Positions 8,068 to 16,071 of a stretch of 64,000 bases of DNA are shown in pieces. The position numbers and the translations under genes were made by a program. Position 1 is the stretch's first letter. Each line of letters starts with the position of its first letter. Origin of the DNA: JANNSX01 sp046348995 (GTDB lineage Bacteria > Pseudomonadota > Alphaproteobacteria > Rhizobiales > Hyphomicrobiaceae); assembly GCA_046348995.1 (NCBI GenBank), contig JAXMDB010000001.1:616532-680531 (forward strand). Reading direction: 5' to 3'. The notes beneath the pieces are model-generated. The model saw only the letters and a program-made list of their open reading frames with translations. It searched no databases and was not told the origin of the DNA.

Positions 8068-9525
8068 ATGGCAGCTGAACCCGCGCTCTCACCCGCCGAG
8101 TACGCTTCCCTCGACGGCGTCGGTCTCGCGGAGTTGATCGCCCGCAAGCAGATCAGCATTTCCGAGGTGACGGCCGCGGCTCGGGCCGCCATCGATCGCG
8201 CCAATCCTGTTGTCAACGCCATCGTCGAGCTCTACGAGGACCGGTTCGAGAAGCCCGAGGCCGGACTTCGCGATGGCCCGCTCAAGGGCGTCCCCTTTCT
8301 GATCAAGGACGTGACGCCGCATTTCGGCGGCCGAAAGCTCGAATATGCTTCTCGCCTGTGCGAAGGCTACGTCGTTCCGGAAGACGACTTCTATGCGACG
8401 ATGGTCAAAGGTACCGGCGTCAATCTCGTTGGCCGTAGTCACACACCGGAGTTCTCGATGGCGCTCTGCGCCGACACGGTGCTTTACGGTGCGACCTCCA
8501 ATCCCTGGAAGCGCGACTATTCGACGTCAGGCTCGTCCGGCGGCGCCGCGGCAGCCGTCGCGTCCGGCATGGTGCCGATCGCCCATGCCTCCGACCTCGG
8601 CGGCTCGACCCGCGGTCCGGCCGCCTGGTGCGGGACCGTCGGCCTGCATCCCTCGCGCGGCCGAGTGAGCCAAGGGCCAGCCTTCGACGAGCGCGGCAAC
8701 GGCATGGCGCAGACCTCGGTGGTCACGCGCACGATGCGCGATACCGCCGTGATGCTCGATGCGCTGTCGGCGCCGCAGCCGGGAGATCCGTTCGTTCTTC
8801 GCAAGCCTAAGCGCCCCTACGCCGATTTTCTCAGGGGCACGGACGCCAAGCTCAGGATCGGCTGGTCGGCGGCCCCGTTGATGGATGCGCCGGTCGATCT
8901 CGAGGTCGGCGCCGCGGTCGAGGCCACGGCCAAAGCGCTCGACCGACTCGGCCACCATGTCGAGGCCTCCGCGCCGTCCTTTGATCTCGTCGCCATGGAC
9001 CGGATGCTGACCGACCTCTGGTATTTTAAGTTCGATGCCTATCTCGACATGCTGGGCTCGCGTTCGAACCGCAAGGTCGGGCCCGATACCGTCGAGCGCG
9101 CGACGCTCGCCTTCTACGATTTCGCCAAGAGCCGCTCGGTCGAGGCCTACTTCGCCGCAGTCGATCAGCTCAACGTGTTCCGCCGGCAGATCGGCCGATG
9201 GTTTGCGAGCTACGACATCTGGCTCTCACCGACGTGCGCACAAGTCGCCCAGCCCAACGGCGTGTTCGGCATGAATATCGACGTGCCAGCGCTGGAGTTT
9301 CTGCAGCACGAGCAGCGGCCGTGTCAGTTCATGGTCTGGGTGAACGTCTGCGGTGCTCCAGCGATCTCGCTGCCTCTCGCTCAGCACACCAACGGCTTGC
9401 CAATCGGCGTGCAACTTGCGGCCCGGCCCGGCTACGAGGAGCACCTGATTGGCCTCGGCGCCGAGCTCGAGAGGACGATGCCCTGGGCGCCTCGCATTCC
9501 GACCCTACATGTGGGCCAGATCTGA
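8068..9525 (+). CDS. Amidase (amidase-signature family)
   Basis: A 485-residue amidase-signature hydrolase. The Ser-cisSer-Lys triad is visible: Lys in PFLIKDVTP (about residue 77), Ser in the glycine/serine-rich STSGSSGGAAAA (about 155) and the nucleophile in ASDLGGSTRGPAA (about 178). It hydrolyses an amide, probably of a small carboxamide or N-acyl compound; the substrate cannot be read from the sequence. The start at 8068 is 40 nt after the GntR stop, so the two are likely co-transcribed. Its last 197 nt overlap the antisense run-on frame of the damaged M24 peptidase gene. Confidence 0.9.
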   Translation: MAAEPALSPAEYASLDGVGLAELIARKQISISEVTAAARAAIDRANPVVNAIVELYEDRFEKPEAGLRDGPLKGVPFLIKDVTPHFGGRKLEYASRLCEGYVVPEDDFYATMVKGTGVNLVGRSHTPEFSMALCADTVLYGATSNPWKRDYSTSGSSGGAAAAVASGMVPIAHASDLGGSTRGPAAWCGTVGLHPSRGRVSQGPAFDERGNGMAQTSVVTRTMRDTAVMLDALSAPQPGDPFVLRKPKRPYADFLRGTDAKLRIGWSAAPLMDAPVDLEVGAAVEATAKALDRLGHHVEASAPSFDLVAMDRMLTDLWYFKFDAYLDMLGSRSNRKVGPDTVERATLAFYDFAKSRSVEAYFAAVDQLNVFRRQIGRWFASYDIWLSPTCAQVAQPNGVFGMNIDVPALEFLQHEQRPCQFMVWVNVCGAPAISLPLAQHTNGLPIGVQLAARPGYEEHLIGLGAELERTMPWAPRIPTLHVGQI

Positions 9526-10756
9526 AGTCGGTTGCGAGTCGAACCGCAGACACGGCTATGAAACCTGCACTGAGCAGCTTTGTCCGCAAATGCAGACTTT
9601 CGCGCGGCATCTTGGCGAAGGTCTCGCAGCCGGTGGGCGTCACGAGGATGGTCTCGCTGATCTCGATGCCCCAGCCGTCCATCCACATACCGAGGATCGA
9701 GTGGATGGTGTTGCCCGGCTCGAGCACGCTCATGTCACCTTGGCGCAGCGAGATCGTATGCTCGCCCCAGTCGGGCGGATAGCCGACGCCGATCGAGTAG
9801 CCGATGCGCGAGTCCTTCTTGAAGCCATGACGGGCGATGACCTTGCGCCAGGCCGCCTCGACATCCTGCGCGACGACACCGGGCTTCATGGCCTCGAGCA
9901 CGGCCTCCATGCCCTCGAGCACGGCCACCTCGACGTCCGCGACCCTCTTCGGCTTGGCGCCGAGCTGCATCGTGCGAGCGAGCGCGGCGGTATAGTGCTT
10001 GTGCGTGGCTGCGAGCTCGAGCGAGACCGTCTCGCCCGGCGTGTATTTGCGCTCGCTCCACATGAGATGCGGCGCCGCCGCGTTCTCGCCCGCCATGAGG
10101 ATCGGCGGGAGCGCGGTGAAATCGCCGGCGAAATCGGGCGATCCCGCGGTCTGTGCGGCCTGGATCGCCGCCACCGCATCGCACTCGCGCACGCCCGGCG
10201 CGATCGTCTCGTAGGCCTTGCGCGTCGCGGCCTCGACGAGGAACGCGGCCTTGCGCATATGCGCGATCTCGGCGGGAGATTTGACGGAACGGACCCAGCT
10301 CACGAGCAGATCGGCATCGATGAAGGAGGCGTTGGGCAGCGAGGCGACCAAACGCATGTGGGCTTTGGGCGAGTAGTAGTAGGCCTCGAGCTCGACCCCG
10401 ATGCGCTTGTTGCCTTAGCCCTTGCTGGTGATGAACTCGCCGACGAAGTCGAGCAGATGACGCGCCGCGGTCTGGACGTAGTGATCGGGAAAGCCGACGA
10501 CATTCTCAGGTTTCATCCAGGCGGTCAGACGGCCGCCCACGGCATCGACCGCGCGGCCGATCCAATAGGGCTCGCCATCCATCGGCACGATGACGACCTG
10601 GGGCGTGTAGAACGACCAGCCGTCATAGGCGGTGATGTAGTGCTGGTTGGCGATGTCGTTGACGAGCAGGAGATCGAGATTGCGCTTCGCCATCTCGGTC
10701 CGGATGCGCTGCAATCGGGCAAGGTACTCGTCACGGCTAAAGGGTAACGGGACCAA
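9329..10756 (-). pseudogene. M24 family metallopeptidase (ectoine hydrolase DoeA-like), interrupted by in-frame TAA
   Basis: Two pieces in the same frame make one creatinase/prolidase-type M24 protein. The N-terminal piece begins at a TTG at 10756 with an AGGAGA site just upstream and ends at a TAA (10415-10417). Reading through the TAA continues directly into GNKRIGVELEAYYYSPKAH and the complete catalytic domain (APHLMWSERKYTPGE, GYPPDWGEHTISLRQGD, METAL-site histidines). There is no frame change, so a single codon is at fault. Overall similarity is to DoeA-like M24 enzymes, which open ectoine rings or cleave similar imidic bonds. The domain should end near 9590, but no stop follows and the frame runs antisense into the amidase gene to 9329. 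Both signs suggest decay, or a sequence error in each place. Confidence 0.8.
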
Positions 10757-10937
10757 GAGAGTCTCCTGTGTCTGAAAGCGGGTGGCCGGCGGGCCATGCA
10801 GGTCTCACTCAGCTGAAAATCAAGACCTCGTCCATCGGCGTCAAATGCCGATTGGATATTGGTGGTATCTGGGATCAAGATGGGAAGGGGTAGGCTGGAT
10901 AGGCAACGCCAGACGATCGGCGTGGTATCATGCAGTT

Positions 10938-11417
10938 ATGCAGATCGAGATCGACAGCCCTTCCGCTTCTGCCAGCAGAGCGGAAGCATGCGCGCGCATC
11001 ACCGCTGCATTGCCTGATTGGTTTGGCCTGGAGGACGCCAACCGTCGCTACGTCGAGGACGCGGCTCGCTACGAGGCTCTCGCCGCCAGAACCAAAGATA
11101 GCACCATCATAGGTCTGCTGGTCTACAAGCCCATTCCGGCTTCCTCGGCTCATCCCGCCGCGATCGACATTCACTGGCTGGGATTGCTTCCCCAGTTTCA
11201 CCATCATGGAATTGGCACGCAATTGATTGAGAGCCTCTCGCAATTGGCAAGGGTCAGGGCTGTACCGGCACTGACCGTTGAAACACTTGATCCCTCCGCC
11301 GACGATCCAAACTACTTGAGGACATATTCTTTCTACGTCAAACAGGGCTTCCAGGTTTGCGCTCACTTCAACTTCGGACCGGACAATCCGGCCGTGAAGA
11401 TGGTCCGCCCCGTGTGA
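10938..11417 (+). CDS. GNAT family N-acetyltransferase
   Basis: A 159-residue acetyltransferase. The acetyl-CoA motif A is visible as IHWLGLLPQFHHHGIGTQLIESL (Q-x-x-G-x-G type, HHHGIG), followed by the beta5/alpha4 segment (LRTYSFYVKQGFQVCAHF) that closes the fold. It acetylates an amine of unknown identity. The ATG at 10938 fits the family; an in-frame extension to 10782 crosses a promoter-like region and is unlikely. It is a monocistronic gene between the M24 pseudogene and the fumarase gene, with base composition somewhat less GC-rich than its neighbours. Confidence 0.8.
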   Translation: MQIEIDSPSASASRAEACARITAALPDWFGLEDANRRYVEDAARYEALAARTKDSTIIGLLVYKPIPASSAHPAAIDIHWLGLLPQFHHHGIGTQLIESLSQLARVRAVPALTVETLDPSADDPNYLRTYSFYVKQGFQVCAHFNFGPDNPAVKMVRPV

Positions 11418-11502
11418 GATTTGGATTCTGTCGACGAGACAGCGAGTGGGGCGCGTCAGACGCCATCTGAGGTGTGGCCCGTGACGAGAAATGCGTATTC
11501 AC

Positions 11503-13035
11503 TTAGCGGATTGAAGTCTGCGGGCTCATCCGTCGCCGCCATTCGGCCGGACCCGATTTGTGGATGGAATTGCCCTCGACGTCGACGGCCAGCGTCACCG
11601 GCATGTCTTTGACCTCGAACTCGTGGATCGCCTCCATGCCGAGATCCTCGAAGGCCAAGACCCGCGCCGCCGTGATCGCCTTCGAGATGAGATAGGCCGC
11701 GCCGCCGACCGCGATCAGATAGGGCGCGCGGTGCTTGACGATCGCCTCGATGGCCGCCGGCCCGCGCTCGGCCTTGCCCACCATGGCAAGCAGGCCCGTG
11801 TGCGCGAGGATCGTCTCGGTGAAACCGTCCATGCGGGTCGAGGTCGTGGGGCCAGCGGGCCCGACCACCTCATCGCGCACGGCGCGGACGGGGCCCACGT
11901 AGTAGATGACGCGGCCCCGCAAATCGACGGGAAGCGGCTTGCCGGCAGCGATCAGATCGACGAGGCGCTTGTGGGCGGCGTCGCGGCCGGTGAGCATTTT
12001 TCCCGACAGCAGGAGCGTCTCGCCGCAACGCCAGGAGGCCGTCTCCTGCCTCGTTAAAGTATCGAGGTTGACTCGGCGCACCGGCCCGCTGTTCAGGCTC
12101 GACGGCGCGATGTCGGGCCATGCTGAAAGATCGGGCGGCTCGAGTCTTGCCGGTCCCGAGCCGTCCAGCGTGAAGGTCAGATGCCGGTTGGCCGCGCATT
12201 GCGGGATCAGCGCCACCGGCTTCGAGGCGGCGTGCGTCGGAAAGGTCGCGACCTTGACGTCGACCACCGTCGTCAAGCCCCCGAGCCCCTGCGCGCCGAT
12301 GCCGAGCGCGTTGATGCGTTCGTAGAGCTCGATGCGAAGCGCCTCCTCCGCGCTCGATGGTCCTCGTGCCAACAACTCGGCCATGTCGATCGGCGCGTTC
12401 ATCGCCTCCTTTGCCAGCAGCATCGCCTTTTCTGCGCTGCCGCCGATCCCGACCGAGACGAGACCCGGCGGACACCAGCCACTGCCGAGGCCGGCGACGG
12501 TATCGACCACCCAATCGGCGACCGACGCGCTCGGATTGAGACACGCGAATCGCGCCTTGTTCTCCGAGCCGCCACCCTTGGCGGCGATGGTGATCTCGAC
12601 CTCGTTGCCGGGCACGAGCTCGACATGCACGACGGCGGGTGTGTTGTCCTTGGTGTTCACGCGCCGGCCAAGCGGGTCTGACACCATGGAGGCGCGCAGC
12701 GGATTGTCATCGTCGAGGTAGGCCTGCCGCACGCCCTCGTTGACGAGATCGGCGAAGCTCTTCTCCGACGTGATGCGCGCCGCCATCCCGACCTTGGCGA
12801 AGACGACGACGAGCCCCGTGTCCTGGCAGATCGGCCGGCGCCCGAACGCGGCCATGCGCGAGTTGACGAGAATCTGTCCGATGGCGTTCTTCGCCGGAGC
12901 GCTTTGCTCGCGCTCGTAAGCTTGCGCGAGCGTGCGGATGTAGTCCGGTGGATGGAAGTAGGAGATGTACTGCAGCGCATCGGCGACGCTCCGCACGATG
13001 TCGTCACCGCGGATGATGCGATTGTCCGGGGTCAT
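11503..13035 (-). CDS. Class I (iron-sulfur) fumarate hydratase / mesaconase
   Basis: A 510-residue single-chain class I fumarase containing both the alpha and beta halves. The three [4Fe-4S] cysteines are C70 (RRPICQDTG), C188 (GSGWCPPGLVS) and C280 (LIPQCAANRH). The C-terminal half shows the swivel-domain motif VGPAGPTTSTRMD. It hydrates fumarate to malate, and some class I enzymes hydrate mesaconate to (S)-citramalate. Its position back-to-back with methylaspartate ammonia-lyase, which makes mesaconate, favours the mesaconase role (inference). ATG 13035 is used; ATG 13044 three codons upstream is equally possible. The open frame to 13812 is antisense to the ammonia-lyase gene and is not coding. 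Confidence 0.9.
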   Translation of the reverse strand: MTPDNRIIRGDDIVRSVADALQYISYFHPPDYIRTLAQAYEREQSAPAKNAIGQILVNSRMAAFGRRPICQDTGLVVVFAKVGMAARITSEKSFADLVNEGVRQAYLDDDNPLRASMVSDPLGRRVNTKDNTPAVVHVELVPGNEVEITIAAKGGGSENKARFACLNPSASVADWVVDTVAGLGSGWCPPGLVSVGIGGSAEKAMLLAKEAMNAPIDMAELLARGPSSAEEALRIELYERINALGIGAQGLGGLTTVVDVKVATFPTHAASKPVALIPQCAANRHLTFTLDGSGPARLEPPDLSAWPDIAPSSLNSGPVRRVNLDTLTRQETASWRCGETLLLSGKMLTGRDAAHKRLVDLIAAGKPLPVDLRGRVIYYVGPVRAVRDEVVGPAGPTTSTRMDGFTETILAHTGLLAMVGKAERGPAAIEAIVKHRAPYLIAVGGAAYLISKAITAARVLAFEDLGMEAIHEFEVKDMPVTLAVDVEGNSIHKSGPAEWRRRMSPQTSIR

Positions 13036-13076
13036 GAGGTCCATCTCGGTAGGGGCGACCTGCGGTCGCCCTTTCG

Positions 13077-13202
13077 TCAACCAAGTGCACCGGCATCCAT
13101 GCCGTTGACGGCGCTCTGCGCGACGTTGAGCTGGGACGCCGCCTTCGTGAAGCTCCCGGCCTCGACGACGCCGACGAAATATCGAAGCTGCCTGATATCC
13201 AT
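13077..13202 (-). pseudogene. LysR-type regulator remnant (N-terminal helix-turn-helix only)
   Basis: Forty-one residues starting MDIRQLRYFVGVVEAGSFT and continuing to LNVAQSAV match the first two thirds of a LysR winged-helix domain. After that the sequence diverges (NGMDAGALG) and stops, so the recognition helix is incomplete and the effector domain is absent. It sits in the divergent interval between the fumarase and the ammonia-lyase, where a regulator of the pair would be expected. I read it as a deletion remnant. Confidence 0.75.
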
Positions 13203-13371
13203 TGGAGGGGCGTTCGCCCGGCGAGTCCTGGGCGCCATGCCAAGCTCGATTGGTATCTCGGAACGCGATGGCAGCAAAGTGGAAAATTAGTCTGGCGCCG
13301 AGCGGGCCGCGCCAAACATACTCACGGCTGCGGCCCTCGTCGTGGCTGTCTCTCAATCGGATCACGGGCTG

Positions 13372-14612
13372 ATGAGCGCTCACTCTCGCATTAACGATGT
13401 CATCCTCGCCCCAGGTCACGGGGCATTCTTCTACGACGACCAGGCGGCGATCCGCGCCGGGGCGGGCAGCGATGGGTTTCGCTACGTCGGCGCTCCCCTG
13501 ACGCCCGGCTTCACCGCGATCCGAATGCCCGCCCGCTCGCTCGGTATCGGCCTCGTCCTCGGGGACGGCACGGTCGCCTGGGGCGATATGATGAGCGTGC
13601 AGTATTCCGGCGCGGCGGGACGCGACCCGCTCTTCGAGCCTGAGGCGATCGCCGCACTCGTGCGCTCGGTCGTCGTTCCGCGCCTGCGCGAGGTCGATGC
13701 CTCGGATTTCCTCGCAGCTTGCGATCAGGCGTTTCGGCGGCACGATGGCAAGCGGCTTCCGCTCGCCATCGAGTACGGCATGAGCCAGGCGCTGCTCCAG
13801 GCGGCCGCGCACCTTTCTCGCGAGACGCCGGCCGAGGTGATCTGCAGGGCCTTCGGGCTGCCGTCACCTGATCGGCGTGTGCCGGTCTTCTGCCAAAGCG
13901 GCGATGCGCGCGAGATCAACGTCGACAAGATGATCTTGAAATCCGTCGATGTCCTGCCGCACGGACTGACCAACTCGCGTGAGAAATTCGGTCCATCCGG
14001 CGAAACATTCCGCGCCTTCGTCAAATGGGTTGCCAAGCGGGCGACGGAGCTTGGTGGCGCGGACTATCGGCCGGTGCTCCACTTCGATGTCTATGGCTGG
14101 ATCGGGCTCGAGACCGGCCTCGATGCCGCGCGCATCACCGATTTCATGTCGCGGGTCGTCGATGAGGTTCCGGGCTTTCGCGTGCAGATCGAATGTCCCG
14201 CCGACTTCGGCTCCACTGAGGTGCAGCTCGAGGGCTATGCGCGCATCGTCGAGCACCTCGAGGCGCGCGGCAGCCCGGCCCGGGTGGTGGTCGACGAGCG
14301 GTGCAATACGCTCGACGACATCAGGCTTTTTGCCGAGGCGAAGGCCGCCCATCTCGTGCAGATCAAGATGCCCGACGTCGGATCGATCGCCGATACCGCG
14401 CGCGCCGTCATCGTCTGCAAGCAAAACGGTATCGGCGCCTATGTCGGTGGGAGTTGTGCGGAGACCGATCTTTCGGCGCGGCTGTCGGTGCATGTCGCTG
14501 TCGCAACCCAGGCCGACATGATTCTGGCCAAGCCCGGCATGGGAGTCGATGAGGGCTTCTCGATCGTTTCCAACGAGCAGAGCCGCTGCTACAGACGCTG
14601 GACTATCGGTGA
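13372..14612 (+). CDS. Methylaspartate ammonia-lyase (MAL), frameshift near the 3' end
   Basis: An enolase-superfamily enzyme converting 3-methylaspartate to mesaconate and ammonia. Residues expected from clostridial MAL are present: metal ligands D239 (HFDVYG), E274 (QIECP) and D308 (VVVDERC), H197 and the catalytic pair Q330/K332 (VQIKMPD). After NEQSR (codon 405) the zero frame does not stop but runs on to 15408 through the next gene in a wrong frame. One extra base near 14586 would restore a short natural ending, LLQTLDYR then TGA at 14610-14612, so a 1-nt deletion or sequencing error is likely. Only the last few residues are affected, so activity may survive. A GTG at 13342 is an alternative start. 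It is followed 27 nt later by a CoA-transferase gene. Confidence 0.82.
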
Positions 14613-14638
14613 TCACTGCCACTCAAGAGGACATCGCT

Positions 14639-15805
14639 ATGAAGGGCCTCGAAGGTATCACGGTCGTCGCTGTCGAGCAGGCTGTCGCGGCCCCCTACGC
14701 CTCCTCGCGGCTCGCCGATGCCGGCGCGCGCGTCATCAAGGTGGAGCGCCCGGAGGGCGACTTTGCGCGCAACTACGACAAGCTCGTCAAAGGTCAGAGC
14801 GCCTACTTCGTCTGGCTCAATCGCGGCAAGGAATCGATTTGCCTCGACCTCACCCTGCCAGCCGACCGCAGCGTCCTCGATGCGATGATCGCCAAGGCAG
14901 ATGTATTCATTCAGAACTTGAAGTCCGGCAGCATCGAGAAGCTCGGCTTCGGCTCGGCGGCTCTTCGCGAGCGCTTTCCGCGTCTCATCACCTGCGACAT
15001 CACCGGGTTCGGCGGCTCGGGCGCGTATGCGCATCTCAAGGCCTACGACTTGATCGTCCAGGCCGAGACCGGGCTCTGCTCGATCACCGGAACCGAGCAG
15101 GGGCCAGCTCGCGTCGGCGTCTCCGTCTGCGATATCGCGGCCGGCATGACGGCCCTGAACGCCATCCTCCAAGCGCTGCTGCGCCGCGAGCGCACGGGGC
15201 TCGGCGCACGTATCGAGGTTTCACTCTTCGACGCCATCGCGGACTGGATGAACGTGCCGGTCCTCCAGCACGACCACAGCAGCTATCACACCTCGCGTGC
15301 CGGCGTGCAGCATCCGTCCCTCGCGCCCTACGGCGCCTACCGCTGTGGCGACGGCAAGGACGTGATCTTCTCCGTCCAGAACGATCGGGAATGGGTGAGC
15401 TTCTGTGAGAAGTTCCTGAAACGGCCCGAGCTCACGCGCCAGCCGGGCTTCGCCGACAACATGCAGCGATTGGAGAACCGTCGCGCGCTCGACGAAATCG
15501 TCATGGCCCGGTTCGGCGCGCTTTCGAGCGAGGCGGCCATGCTGGAGCTGGAGGCGGCAGGCCTGGCCTACGGCCGGCTCAATACAGTCGCCGACGTGGC
15601 ACGGCATCCGCACCTGCGCCGCGTGCCGGTCCCCACACCCGGCGGCGACATCGAGATGATCGCCCCTGCCGCGATCGTCGATGCCGAGGTGCCGCAGCTC
15701 GGGCCGGTCCCCGAGCGCGGTGCGCATTCGGATCGGCTGAGGCTGGAGTTCTCACATGCATCCGATGTCTCAGCGCAGCGGCCGGACGGCAACCTGAAGA
15801 TGTGA
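14639..15805 (+). CDS. CaiB/BaiF (class III) CoA-transferase
   Basis: A 388-residue class III CoA-transferase. The N-terminal pattern MKGLEGITVVAVEQAVAAPYASSRLADAGARVIKVERPEGDFAR (ends quoted from a longer family block) and the candidate catalytic Asp D137 in KAYDLIVQAETG are diagnostic. The enzyme moves CoA between carboxylic acids. Lying directly behind methylaspartate ammonia-lyase it may activate mesaconate or citramalate, as succinyl-CoA:mesaconate CoA-transferase does in the haloarchaeal methylaspartate cycle; this is inference. The start at 14639 has an AGAGGA site 8 nt upstream, and the MAL frame restored by a frameshift would end 26 nt before it. Confidence 0.88.
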   Translation: MKGLEGITVVAVEQAVAAPYASSRLADAGARVIKVERPEGDFARNYDKLVKGQSAYFVWLNRGKESICLDLTLPADRSVLDAMIAKADVFIQNLKSGSIEKLGFGSAALRERFPRLITCDITGFGGSGAYAHLKAYDLIVQAETGLCSITGTEQGPARVGVSVCDIAAGMTALNAILQALLRRERTGLGARIEVSLFDAIADWMNVPVLQHDHSSYHTSRAGVQHPSLAPYGAYRCGDGKDVIFSVQNDREWVSFCEKFLKRPELTRQPGFADNMQRLENRRALDEIVMARFGALSSEAAMLELEAAGLAYGRLNTVADVARHPHLRRVPVPTPGGDIEMIAPAAIVDAEVPQLGPVPERGAHSDRLRLEFSHASDVSAQRPDGNLKM

Positions 15806-16071
15806 GGATGACGCTGCCAATCAGGCTCGATGGCTGATCGTGTCAGTCATCTGAGGCGGGCCGGGAGGCTGAAATCACCCGAAAATGTCACCCTTGTCTC
15901 AGGACCCGCAGACAACCGTCCTCTGCTGCTAGACACGCGTATTGCTTGCGGCTGCGATCATGGCCGTCGCCGGCGGTGCTCTGCACAATCCCGCCAGCTT
16001 TAGGCCGTGACTTTTGCTACATACGGTGATTGCATGGGCCTCCGCGACAATACCAGGGAGGCTTCAACGTC

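Noticed and set aside
10415..10417. Programmed read-through or recoding at the TAA of the M24 gene
   Set aside because: TAA is not a known selenocysteine or pyrrolysine codon and no recoding structure was seen; a mutation or error is simpler.
11503..13812. Fumarase with a 260-residue N-terminal extension
   Set aside because: The extension is antisense to the ammonia-lyase gene and has no fumarase features.
13342..15408. A methylaspartate ammonia-lyase/arginine-rich fusion protein of about 680 residues
   Set aside because: The second half is a shadow frame over the CoA-transferase gene; a single-base slip explains it.
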